Positions 13,104-24,437 of a stretch of 48,115 nucleotides of DNA are shown here, in pieces (position 1 is the stretch's first letter; each line of letters starts with the position of its first letter). The DNA lies in the NCBI GenBank assembly GCA_905182995.1, contig CAJJDP010000024.1, positions 77,416 through 125,530 on the forward strand. The letters run 5' to 3'. Below the pieces are notes generated by a model that was not told where the DNA came from, did not search any database, and saw only the letters and a program-made list of their open reading frames with translations. The stretch is from Paramecium octaurelia. Lineage: Eukaryota > Ciliophora > Oligohymenophorea > Peniculida > Parameciidae. The position numbers were made by a program, and so were the translations under genes.

Positions 13104-13371
13104 TAAATTTCCTACAATTTCAGAAAAGTAACCTGATAGGCTTCCATAAGCTGAATTTTACATTTTAATGATGATAACTAAATATATAAGTTCATAAAAA
13201 TGAGTTTAAAGATTGTTTGATTGTTGATGATGAAATCTTTTGTAATTCTTTAATCCATTCTTAAAAATATGTTTTTAATAACTTTTATTAAATTTTAGAA
13301 TGCACTATTATTTTGTACATAAGAGACTCACGCTGTAAAAAATTGTATTAGGGTATAAAAATTGTAGGGTA

Positions 13372-16300
13372 TTTCAGACATAAAATAACGTCTAAATCAA
13401 AGACAATATTTTTGATCCTACCATAAAAATAGTATACTATATGCATTTTATTAATAAAAAAAATCTAAATATAATATGGATGTTACAAAAATAGGATAGA
13501 GAACTCTTATACGACTTTAAAAGGTCCCTGCCAGAACAATTTTTATGTTCAAAAGGAAAATCTTTTAAATATTAAGCAAATTCTTGATTAAATATTCAGC
13601 TTCTTTAAGCTCTTCCGGTATGGCTTGATAGTTCTCTTCTTTTCTTGAAGATAACTATTAGTGAAAAAGAAGGCTCTGCAAAAGAAAAATTAGAGCAATC
13701 CCTTGTTTAAACAAGCCTAGTTTTGAAAGCCAAATTATTCTTAAACTTGATTTTAGCTGAAAATTCAATTTGATCTATTACGCATGGATAACAGGTTTGG
13801 AAAGAGGAATTTATGTTTTGCCAATTCATATAATTTGGAGAGCTGATTGTGAAAACTTAAAATCTCTACTTAACAAATAAAGGGAAAGAGGATCTATCCA
13901 TTTTAATCAGTCTTTAAATAATCATCTTTTAATCTACTTTAGATTTGGCTAAATTTACTTTCAAAAGTAAACATATCAACACATCTGCAAATTTTCAAAT
14001 TGAGATCCAAATGAACTTCTACTATTGCTAATTATTTCGTAGAATCAAAGCTAAGCTATAAGCATAATGATTGTCTAAGGTTGATTCTAAAGACTAGCTG
14101 ATTATTCTAAATTTAATTCAGAGAATTCAATTAACTGTAAAAAATAAAATATAATACATAATATTTTCTTTTAGGTATTATTTCAACTGGTATTTCTTAT
14201 TTTAAATTGAATTATTAATAAAATGTTACTTCAAAATACATTCATTACCTTATGCAATTAAAGTTGGGCTTGTTACTTAGTCTGTAAGATTGTACCCTTA
14301 TTGATGAATTTAATAAAATCCGAAATATAAGTTGAAACCATACTGTAATTTTTACAAAAAGATTGATTAGTCTTTCTAGAAATAATAAGATGGTTTTTCT
14401 ATTTAATTTCCTAATTTAGGAGCTATTTAAACCTTTGAATAAGGAATATTCTTATGCTAATGATTGTAAGCTTTTAGTAGCTGAAGCTAATTTATTCTAA
14501 AAAACTGCAATGTTAGAATCTACAGTTACTAATTATTCTAATACATTAATCTAATGAGAATGAGATGGTAAGTAATACTGTTATTTTTCAGAATGGCAAA
14601 ACCATTTCCTTTTGAAAAACCAAAAATAGATGCCTTGGTAAAAAGGTATTCAAATTTTCCATTTTCAAATTCGATCCTATCATTTTTAAATAATCACTCC
14701 TCACTTTTTGAATTGAAATATTCAATCATCTACTAATTTCAAACCAATTACGATCATGTAAGTCAATTTCATAATTCCAATTCAAACTCAATTCTAAGAT
14801 AATTGTGATAGAACACTTCAATGTAAACTCATAGCAATATGATTTAGAAAAAATTTTAGCTTGCACTCAAAATAAAATGTCTTCTAAAGTATAATCCAAC
14901 TATTGTTTGAACTTACTANTTTCAGACATAAAATAACGTCTAAATCAAAGACAATATTTTTGATCCTACCATAAAAATAGTATACTATATGCATTTTATT
15001 AATAAAAAAAATCTAAATATAATATGGATGTTACAAAAATAGGATAGAGAACTCTTATACGACTTTAAAAGGTCCCTGCCAGAACAATTTTTATGTTCAA
15101 AAGGAAAATCTTTTAAATATTAAGCAAATTCTTGATTAAATATTCAGCTTCTTTAAGCTCTTCCGGTATGGCTTGATAGTTCTCTTCTTTTCTTGAAGAT
15201 AACTATTAGTGAAAAAGAAGGCTCTGCAAAAGAAAAATTAGAGCAATCCCTTGTTTAAACAAGCCTAGTTTTGAAAGCCAAATTATTCTTAAACTTGATT
15301 TTAGCTGAAAATTCAATTTGATCTATTACGCATGGATAACAGGTTTGGAAAGAGGAATTTATGTTTTGCCAATTCATATAATTTGGAGAGCTGATTGTGA
15401 AAACTTAAAATCTCTACTTAACAAATAAAGGGAAAGAGGATCTATCCATTTTAATCAGTCTTTAAATAATCATCTTTTAATCTACTTTAGATTTGGCTAA
15501 ATTTACTTTCAAAAGTAAACATATCAACACATCTGCAAATTTTCAAATTGAGATCCAAATGAACTTCTACTATTGCTAATTATTTCGTAGAATCAAAGCT
15601 AAGCTATAAGCATAATGATTGTCTAAGGTTGATTCTAAAGACTAGCTGATTATTCTAAATTTAATTCAGAGAATTCAATTAACTGTAAAAAATAAAATAT
15701 AATACATAATATTTTCTTTTAGGTATTATTTCAACTGGTATTTCTTATTTTAAATTGAATTATTAATAAAATGTTACTTCAAAATACATTCATTACCTTA
15801 TGCAATTAAAGTTGGGCTTGTTACTTAGTCTGTAAGATTGTACCCTTATTGATGAATTTAATAAAATCCGAAATATAAGTTGAAACCATACTGTAATTTT
15901 TACAAAAAGATTGATTAGTCTTTCTAGAAATAATAAGATGGTTTTTCTATTTAATTTCCTAATTTAGGAGCTATTTAAACCTTTGAATAAGGAATATTCT
16001 TATGCTAATGATTGTAAGCTTTTAGTAGCTGAAGCTAATTTATTCTAAAAAACTGCAATGTTAGAATCTACAGTTACTAATTATTCTAATACATTAATCT
16101 AATGAGAATGAGATGGTAAGTAATACTGTTATTTTTCAGAATGGCAAAACCATTTCCTTTTGAAAAACCAAAAATAGATGCCTTGGTAAAAAGGTATTCA
16201 AATTTTCCATTTTCAAATTCGATCCTATCATTTTTAAATAATCACTCCTCACTTTTTGAATTGAAATATTCAATCATCTACTAATTTCAAACCAATTACG

Positions 16301-16373
16301 ATCATGTAAGTCAATTTCATAATTCCAATTCAAACTCAATTCTAAGATAATTGTGATAGAACACTTCAATGTA
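13372..16373. repeat. Direct repeat pair C (13372-14825 and 14920-16373) around N14919
   Basis: The two 1454-bp arms match with offset 1548. Unlike the other pairs, the left copy does not run up to the N. It departs from the right copy immediately after a TA at 14824-14825 and continues for 93 nt of unrelated sequence (14826-14918). It is read as overlapping contigs, one of which ends in an alternative sequence. Confidence 0.9.
13490..14650 (+). pseudogene. Unidentified coding remnants (repeated at 15038-16198)
   Basis: Gln-code frames with protein-like composition occur in succession but in different phases. At about 13500-13640 there is GPCQNNFYVQKENLLNIKQ; at about 13790-14000 GLERGIYVLPIHIIWRADCE; at about 14420-14555 ELFKPLNKEYSYANDCKLL then VAEANLFQKTAMLESTVTNY. 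A well-formed 24-nt intron (GTAAG...TTTCAG, 14568-14591) follows the last block. TGA codons separate the blocks. I could not identify the family. It is either a decayed gene or one with introns I did not resolve. Confidence 0.35.
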
Positions 16374-16669
16374 GCAAATGAAGTAGCTAAATCAATCTAG
16401 TCATCATCTTTAAGATTTGGTAAATATATTTCTTAACCTCACACTTAATATACCAAAACAGACTACGTTTCATTAATCATGAGAGTAATTAATTATATAA
16501 CCAATATTATTTGCAAATATTGATAACTTTTATTTCTTAATTACTAATTTATTTTTAAAAAGATCACCCAAAAATTCTAACTAAAAACTAAACTCTAGGA
16601 TCATTAATTTTTATATGCATAAGATAACTTAATTGAATTACAAGAAGATATTTATTTTTATTGTTTAAA
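16374..16669. other. AT-rich spacer, no gene seen
   Basis: This is the sequence downstream of repeat pair C and upstream of the MORN relic. No frame here has convincing coding character. Confidence 0.5.
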
Positions 16670-17028
16670 ATGTTATTTAATAAATTTAAATCAAATGGAA
16701 AATAGAGTTTAATATATGATAATGGAGATTCATATAATGGAGAGGTTTTAAATGGCGAAAAGTATGGAAAGGGTTAATACAAATGGGCTCATGGAGATTG
16801 GATAAATGATGAAAGAATTGAAATGCCTAATTTAAATGGGCTGATGGAGATTAATATTATTGAGGTTGGATACATGATAAAAGAGCTGGGAAGGGTTAAG
16901 TTAAATGGGCTACTGGATCTATATATGACGGAGATTGGGTCAATTGTTAAAGCCATGGATTTGGGGAAGATAAATCTTATAATGGTGAAAAAGGATATGG
17001 TAAATGGGTCCTTGATGAAAAAATGTGA
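16670..17028 (+). pseudogene. MORN-repeat protein pseudogene
   Basis: From ATG 16670 the Gln-code frame gives MORN repeats (YNGEVLNGEKYGKGQYKWAH then GDWINDER). It then loses phase near 16812. The next repeat (AQFKWADGDQYY) meets a TGA in its own frame, and the frame resumes as WIHDKRAGKGQVKWATG, then SIYDGDWVNCQSHGFGE and YNGEKGYGKWVLDEKM to TGA 17026-17028. MORN repeats usually bind membranes or act as scaffolds. No intron explains the two phase changes, so this is probably a relic. The part from 16808 on is copied in the right arm of repeat pair D. Confidence 0.65.
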
Positions 17029-19813
17029 ATTTTTAAATTTAATAAGGCCATATACAGCCATATTTTATGAAAATCAATATGTTGTTTCATTGATTAAAGA
17101 TCATTCTTAAAACTTAAACCAATATCTTTATATTGGATTTAATTTGGTTGCCCAATGCTAAAGTATTCTACTTAATATAGAATTATGATTGGAAAAATTT
17201 GCTTGCATTAGTGACGAATAAATTAAGTTTTATAAATTTACAATCCCATATAATTTGGGCATAACCTACAATAATAATAATCTTCTATGAAGAATAGAAG
17301 GAATCGTAAATAATAATAAATGACCACCATCCTATCACAATCAGAAATAGAGACAACATGTCTTTTCTTGGCAATCAGAAAAAGTAATAATCTTTGAAAG
17401 TGTAAATATAGATTTAAAATACATGGTGATTAAAATTATTTATTTATTAAGCCCTTAAATTCTTAGTAAACTTAAGAAAACATGTCAAACTGATTCAATC
17501 TCTTTTAAAATTTGAATTGAATTGAATTAAATCAAAATAATTCTCGTTTAATAATTTGCACCTTTTTTCTTTATCATTGAAAGGCCAAAAACATTAGTTA
17601 GTAATTCTGAATTTATCCATTGAAGCCCAGAATATACAGAGAAAAAGAGGGTAAAAAAAGTGTTTTTTTGAATTGACCAGCTCACAAATTGATTTGAGCT
17701 CCTGACATAATTATGATTTACTCTATGTATGTAGCCTTTTTGGAACAATAATATACATTAAGTCTCACAATTAGTTTAGTATTTTGTGCTTAATAACTAA
17801 CAAATAATGAAAGGACCTTAAGTAGCTCATTTCAGTCAATTGAATATTGTAGGTTAAGCTAATCAGGTATTCTAAATATTTTTTAGAGCTGGCAAGCCAG
17901 AAAGGTGTAATTAGAAGTTGAGATATTATTGATAAATATTTAGTGTAAGCTCAGAGATGAATTGGAAAACAAGATAAAATAGTAGTTCAATCTAGCTAAA
18001 CTGCGGTGCCTGATTTTCAAAATAATTCTATGAATTTCATTTGAATATATGAAAAGTCCAGAATTTATATCCTTATAATGAATATTCTAGAAATTACTGC
18101 GATTTATTTCATAATCGTTAAAGAGTTTTATTAAAATAAACAATAACTTTCGCCATCTTTTTAAAGTTTATTGAATATAGCATATAAAGAGTTTAAGTTA
18201 ATTTTATCTAAACTGAGAAATACATCATGTATATATAACAAATTTTTGAATAACATAAAAGATTATTTCAAATTCATTTGTACTAATCTCATTTTAATTT
18301 CATTCTGTCTAATTGAATTTTTTAGAAAAATTAATAATGATTTTATTTAAAAAAAAGTACATGCTCATTCATTGTAACACTCCNGATGAAAGAATTGAAA
18401 TGCCTAATTTAAATGGGCTGATGGAGATTAATATTATTGAGGTTGGATACATGATAAAAGAGCTGGGAAGGGTTAAGTTAAATGGGCTACTGGATCTATA
18501 TATGACGGAGATTGGGTCAATTGTTAAAGCCATGGATTTGGGGAAGATAAATCTTATAATGGTGAAAAAGGATATGGTAAATGGGTCCTTGATGAAAAAA
18601 TGTGAATTTTTAAATTTAATAAGGCCATATACAGCCATATTTTATGAAAATCAATATGTTGTTTCATTGATTAAAGATCATTCTTAAAACTTAAACCAAT
18701 ATCTTTATATTGGATTTAATTTGGTTGCCCAATGCTAAAGTATTCTACTTAATATAGAATTATGATTGGAAAAATTTGCTTGCATTAGTGACGAATAAAT
18801 TAAGTTTTATAAATTTACAATCCCATATAATTTGGGCATAACCTACAATAATAATAATCTTCTATGAAGAATAGAAGGAATCGTAAATAATAATAAATGA
18901 CCACCATCCTATCACAATCAGAAATAGAGACAACATGTCTTTTCTTGGCAATCAGAAAAAGTAATAATCTTTGAAAGTGTAAATATAGATTTAAAATACA
19001 TGGTGATTAAAATTATTTATTTATTAAGCCCTTAAATTCTTAGTAAACTTAAGAAAACATGTCAAACTGATTCAATCTCTTTTAAAATTTGAATTGAATT
19101 GAATTAAATCAAAATAATTCTCGTTTAATAATTTGCACCTTTTTTCTTTATCATTGAAAGGCCAAAAACATTAGTTAGTAATTCTGAATTTATCCATTGA
19201 AGCCCAGAATATACAGAGAAAAAGAGGGTAAAAAAAGTGTTTTTTTGAATTGACCAGCTCACAAATTGATTTGAGCTCCTGACATAATTATGATTTACTC
19301 TATGTATGTAGCCTTTTTGGAACAATAATATACATTAAGTCTCACAATTAGTTTAGTATTTTGTGCTTAATAACTAACAAATAATGAAAGGACCTTAAGT
19401 AGCTCATTTCAGTCAATTGAATATTGTAGGTTAAGCTAATCAGGTATTCTAAATATTTTTTAGAGCTGGCAAGCCAGAAAGGTGTAATTAGAAGTTGAGA
19501 TATTATTGATAAATATTTAGTGTAAGCTCAGAGATGAATTGGAAAACAAGATAAAATAGTAGTTCAATCTAGCTAAACTGCGGTGCCTGATTTTCAAAAT
19601 AATTCTATGAATTTCATTTGAATATATGAAAAGTCCAGAATTTATATCCTTATAATGAATATATATAACAAATTTTTGAATAACATAAAAGATTATTTCA
19701 AATTCATTTGTACTAATCTCATTTTAATTTCATTCTGTCTAATTGAATTTTTTAGAAAAATTAATAATGATTTTATTTAAAAAAAAGTACATGCTCATTC
19801 ATTGTAACACTCC
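16808..19813. repeat. Direct repeat pair D (16808-18383 and 18385-19813) around N18384
   Basis: The arms match with offset 1577 from their left ends up to the 147-bp insertion near 18083, which only the left copy has. After it the offset is 1430. Arm lengths are 1576 and 1429 nt, so the insertion accounts for the whole difference. The right copy begins in the middle of the MORN relic, as expected for a contig start. Confidence 0.93.
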
Positions 19814-19967
19814 CCCTCACCCCATGAATATTTTAGTACGTTGTTACTTGCTTACATCAAAAATAATAAATACGAATGACATAATCAAATCAACCAAATT
19901 GTATTCAAATATTTCATAAAAACAAAACAATATAATGAATTTTATATTACACTTTAATTATCATATA
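17029..19967. other. No gene recognised; mostly duplicated sequence
   Basis: Apart from the second copy of the MORN fragment (18385-18605) and the insertion at 18083, nothing convincing is coded. The standard-code frames at 17548-17748 and 19125-19325 are the same sequence twice and show no Gln codons or family resemblance. A short C-rich tract (CCCCCTCACCCC) lies at about 19813-19824. Confidence 0.5.
18083..18229. mobile_element. Candidate retained internal eliminated sequence (147 bp, TA-bounded)
   Basis: The left copy of pair D contains 147 bp that the right copy lacks. The junction in the right copy is reproduced exactly by removing the segment between the TA at 18083-18084 and the TA at 18230-18231, leaving one TA. 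Paramecium IESs are excised precisely between two TA dinucleotides in this way. The ends (TATTCTAG, and TACATGAT read inward from the right) match the TAYAGYNR end consensus only in part: TA, Y, Y and R on the left, and TAYA on the right. The segment is AT-rich and non-coding, which fits. A simple polymorphic indel at a TA repeat is the alternative. Confidence 0.55.
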
Positions 19968-21652
19968 TCATAATATGTTATTTAATTCAATATTCAAATT
20001 AGAACCATTAATTATTTTTCCATCTTTATATTCACATTCATAAGAACTAACAGAACCATCAATTAACTCAATCCACTTTCCAATCTTAATTTAGCCCCCT
20101 TCACCATATTATCCACCGCCACTAAGAATTTTGATTATTCTTTACATTTTTTTGAACTCTTCTTTACCCCACGGCATATAATAAGTATCCCATCTACCAA
20201 CCTTTTTACCATTTTAATATTCACCCTTATAAATGATTTACAAATTCATTTCAAATCCATCGCAAACCTCAACCCACATCCCTATCTTAGAGGAACCTCT
20301 GTTGTCATATAATCCACCACCACTAAAGATTTGGTTTATATTAAAATTACATTTTTTTGTTTTTATATCCGTCAACATAATATTTATACCAAATATCCCA
20401 TTAACCAATTCTATCACTATTTTTATATTCACCAATATAATTGACAAATGATTATCCTTTCCTACTCCCAAAATTTTCACTCACTTCAATCCATTATCCA
20501 ATTTTAATCGAACTTTATTCATCATACAAGCCACCACCACTAATAAATATCATGTTTTATTTTAATCTTACACATTTACAAAGTATTTTTCCCAATATTC
20601 TTAATACATAATATTCCATCTGCCAACCTTTCTACCATTCTAATATTCTCCATTATAAATGATTTACGATTAGCCTTGTCCACCTCCAAAATCCTTAATT
20701 AATTCAATCCATCTTCCTACTTATATTGAACAATCATATAATCCTCCACCTCTAAAACAAATAATATCATAATTTTACATCTTTTTATTTATGTTATTAT
20801 CATTCCAAATAATATTCCAACCACCTACTTTTTTGCCATTATTATAATAACCTTCTTAAGTAATTTATGACCCAATACTAAAACTATCAGACAATTCAAT
20901 CCACTTCCCAGATTTAATAGATCCCTTAACTGCTTCTTGATATATTCCACCTCCTCTAACAGATTGTATTCACAATTTACATTAATTTATTCGTTTCAGA
21001 ATTCAAATAATATTCCCATTTTCCAACTTTATTACCATTTTTATATTCACCTTTATATGTGACTTACGAAAGATTATAGTAGCTATCACTCAATTCAACC
21101 CATTTACCATCTTTCTAACCTTAATTATTGTATTGACCACCACCACTAGGTAATTTTTTAATCATACATCCTTTTGTTCTCCTAGATAAAAATCCAAGTT
21201 CCACACTTTTAATTATTATAGTAGACTCCTCTTTCAAAGACTTGAGCTTTACTATTTTATAGATTATTTTATTGTACCTCCAATAATTTCTAATTGGTTC
21301 ATTCCATAAACCTTGCTTTAATCCGTTATCATAATACCCATCAACATCTTTTAGAACTTTACTATTCCAAGTAACTACCCATTTACCAAATTTTCTTTTA
21401 TTGCACCCATATTCACCCAACCAATTCAAATGTTTGATCTAATCTAAATTTGTGGCTATTTCTGGATAGTTAGAATCATCATAAATTAGTTCACTATTAA
21501 TACATTATTTTATACTTTCTCAATACTACTCCATCCAAAGAATATTCAATATAATGATCTACTTTAATTGTGATTCTAATTTGAGTCTTTATGAGCCTCT
21601 CTTAGTTTTAATCCCATTTGTCCACCTAAATATCTAAAACTTAAATTTCCAT
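19968..21652 (-). CDS. GGG/MORN-like repeat protein with six intron-separated repeats
   Basis: From ATG 21652 the product has an N-terminal coiled-coil-like region (MEIQVLDIQVDKWDQNQER, later QIKHLNWLGEYG) and then six units of about 50-60 residues of the form IGGGQYN-x-x-GQKDGKWVELSD ... YKGEYKNGNKVGKWEYY, ending at TGA 19970-19968. Introns were placed at 21277-21252, 21167-21146, 20980-20956, 20778-20752, 20571-20540, 20350-20323 and 20145-20122 (26, 22, 25, 27, 32, 28 and 24 nt). Six of them split the same Ile/Val codon just before each GGG. The spliced length is 1501 nt, one base over 500 codons. The surplus maps to about 21491-21500, where the frame shifts after KIMYQQ and resumes at ELIYDDS. 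The gene is thus intact except for a single extra base. The repeats resemble MORN-type motifs common in Paramecium; function unknown. Confidence 0.82.
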
Positions 21653-22137
21653 TTCTTAGAAGGGTATTTTACTTATTTTATTAACAAATAAATTAACTAT
21701 CAATTTTCTAATTACTTCCCTTTAATAAAATACAATATTCATAATCTTATTAATAATAATGAGACATAGGTGCCAAATTGAATTTTAATAACAAATTTCA
21801 AATAACATTCAGCAAGGTTGTTATTTTATACTTTATCATTCAGATTATATGGAAGACTATACTTCAGAAATGGGGCTAAAATATTAAATAATATTGCATT
21901 TTTATTCTTTTAATGCGTTCCTATCTAACATAACAGTTAAGATATAAATGAATTATCACATTTAAATAGGATAGATAATTTTTAAGAATTATTTTAGAAA
22001 AATTCAAAAATTCTCAAATTTGTAATTTTTTGTAACCTAATGAATTTTTAATCAAGCTTTAGCAAACCTTTTATGTGTTCACAGTGTTTTTGAAATCTGA
22101 AGTTACTTTTTGAACATAATTAGAATAATCTCTAGAA
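21653..22137. other. AT-rich spacer, no gene seen
   Basis: This is the upstream region of the minus-strand GGG-repeat gene and of the decayed plus-strand gene that follows. I see no coding frame or clear motif. Confidence 0.5.
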
Positions 22138-24069
22138 ACATGAAGAATACACCAAATCAGGCTTTGTAATTAGTCGCTATACACTGAAGCAGCTCTATTC
22201 GAGTTTATTAGAAAGTATGAGTGAGAAAGAAAATGATTGGGATTGAGGACGTTGATTTGCTAAGATATTTCAAATTTTTTGATGAATAAAAATTATTAAG
22301 CAAGCCTTAGAGATAAACATTTTTTCAAATGGTGCTACATCATTCGGTATGTTTAATAATAGAAAGAAAATAAAGAAAATGCTGAGAAATTTGATAATGA
22401 AATGATTAATGTTTTGCTTATAGATTAATACCCCTAAACAAAGTGCAACAAAGAATTGCTTCTTTAACTAATAAGTGAAGATTTTGATCTAAAATTCGTG
22501 AAATTGATCTATAAGCCAACATTCTAATAGATAACAAGCAATCATATTACACTCAGAATAGGTTTTTATTGAAATTGAACTTGAAACCCAAATCAATAAA
22601 AGAAAGGTATTTGATAATTAAGTTAAAAGGCAATCAAAAAAAGAATGACTCTCCTTTCGAGTTTTTAGGAAACACAACCAAATAGCATAGATTTCTTATA
22701 CCATGTATAAAAAAACTTCTTCATTAATTATCAATCCTATAACCAAAGAGAAGATTTGATTCAAGAATTGCACACAATGAGGATCTTCATTAAGTGCTTT
22801 CCTTTTCAACATATATCTCAAAAATTTAATAGCTATGGTCAAGAAGGATTAATGCAGCTTGCAATGAAAATTAATCTAAAAAACGCGAAAAGAAGAAAAC
22901 TCTTTGAAAACGCTCTAATCATAATTGTATATGATGTAGCTAACGTTGCAAATCAATATGTCCTTGAATTATGTACACAAATACTCATATAATAAGTAGA
23001 AGTGCATAGATTAAAGGTTTACTTTAATAATTAAAATATAGATCAAATACATTACTATCTATAAAGAGGATACATTTAAATACCTAAGAATCCAATAACA
23101 ATTAGTGGAAACCTTACATCAAATGTAAGCAACTAAACAGCTATGATTTACAATCCTGCCTGACTTGCAATTCTTATAATAAAACCATCTTTCAGCTTTA
23201 TTCCTAAATTGCAGATTCTGCATGCTTGGACATAAATAAGATTCTGAAGTCTGTAATTTATTTACAATTCTAATAGATCACACCATTAAATTATAACTAA
23301 AATGAATCGCTTTGGAAGAGTTCTAGGATTAAATAATATATTACCTAAACCAGTGATTAATTAACATATTGAGAAATTGGAGTTTGACTTCAGAGTAAGA
23401 AAACATAATAAGAAAGCAAATTTAAACAGAAATTTATAGGAGCCAAATGTGAATACATTAAAAGTAGCTATTAGAAATGCACTTACCTTTACTATTTAAG
23501 AGTAATTCTTAATTTTTGATCAACATTACTTATACTTTATAAAGACATTTTATTTAATTCTAAGTATTACAATTAGTTAGAGTCTTGGATGGGCCTGAAT
23601 CTTTAATATTAAATATATTAATTCTTAGCAGAAGTATAGATTTTGGGAAAACATTACCTGCATGTTGTATCATCTCCTTTTAAAGCTATTTCTTTTTATA
23701 TTGAAATTACTCTGCTTTATTTGTGGATTAAAAATTGAAGGAACTTTCTTGTCCATTTTGAAAAGCGAATAAACTGTTTGTAATAAACGATATTCTGAAA
23801 CCAACTTTTCAACTGTTATCTTTTGCAAGACCTACAATTTCTGCTAATTTGAGGGTGATAAAAATAAAATTCAATTACCTTTTCCCAAAAATGAGCAATT
23901 TTGTTCAATGGATAATCCATAAACTAGGAACAAAATCATTTCTAGTTATATTAATCAGTCATTCATTATGATGAATTATAATAGATCAAATTTCGATGGT
24001 CTTATCATAAGATCCACTAAATAAGAGATTTTCTGTTTTTGTATGAACAACTAAACAATAAATATTTGA
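22138..24069 (+). pseudogene. Large decayed gene of unknown family
   Basis: Successive plus-strand Gln-code frames are protein-like but change phase several times. There is KHEEYTKSGFVISRYTLKQL (about 22138-22250), then NKENAEKFDNEMINVLLI and KELLLQLISEDFDLKFVK (about 22350-22570). A long frame about 22660-23160 includes NSIDFLYHVQKNFFINYQSY and QIHYYLQRGYIQIPKNPI. Next come ACLTCNSYNKTIFQLYSQI (about 23156), a frame from ATG 23301 (MNRFGRVLGLNNILPKP), and finally a Cys-rich end with KTYNFCQFEGDKNKIQLPF to TGA 24067-24069. At about 23156 two frames overlap within the same residues (NPA then ACLTC), which is typical of a frameshift. The order suggests one protein of roughly 600 residues. No domain is recognised. 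Confidence 0.42.
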
Positions 24070-24437
24070 TTTAGATTAATCAATAAATAGATTTCTATAA
24101 AAAAAACCCTTTAATTTCAATAACTACACAAAGCAAGAATCTATACACAGTCAGTCAATTTAAGATCCTCAGGATATAGATCAAAATTCAACTTTGATAA
24201 CATTTATTGGGTTAATTATAGTTATTTAATTTAAATTTTTTCCACTAGCTGTAATGTAATAACTCAAATAATATTCTTAAATATTTTAAGTAGATATTGA
24301 AATGAGCTTAATTTAGATCTTGTTTATTTAATCAAATTTATAAATTGAATTCTATAAAATATTCGAGTAAGTTTAATCATATATTTAATAAAATTATATA
24401 AGCATAAGTTTAATATTATTTATATCATTAAAATTCT
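24070..24437. other. Upstream region of the WD40 gene
   Basis: The sequence is AT-rich with no coding frame seen. It presumably carries the promoter of the gene starting at 24438, but no element can be singled out. Confidence 0.45.

Noticed and set aside
16789..17061. Standard-code minus ORF of 90 aa, repeated at 18369-18638
   Set aside because: It is the antisense shadow of the MORN relic on the plus strand.
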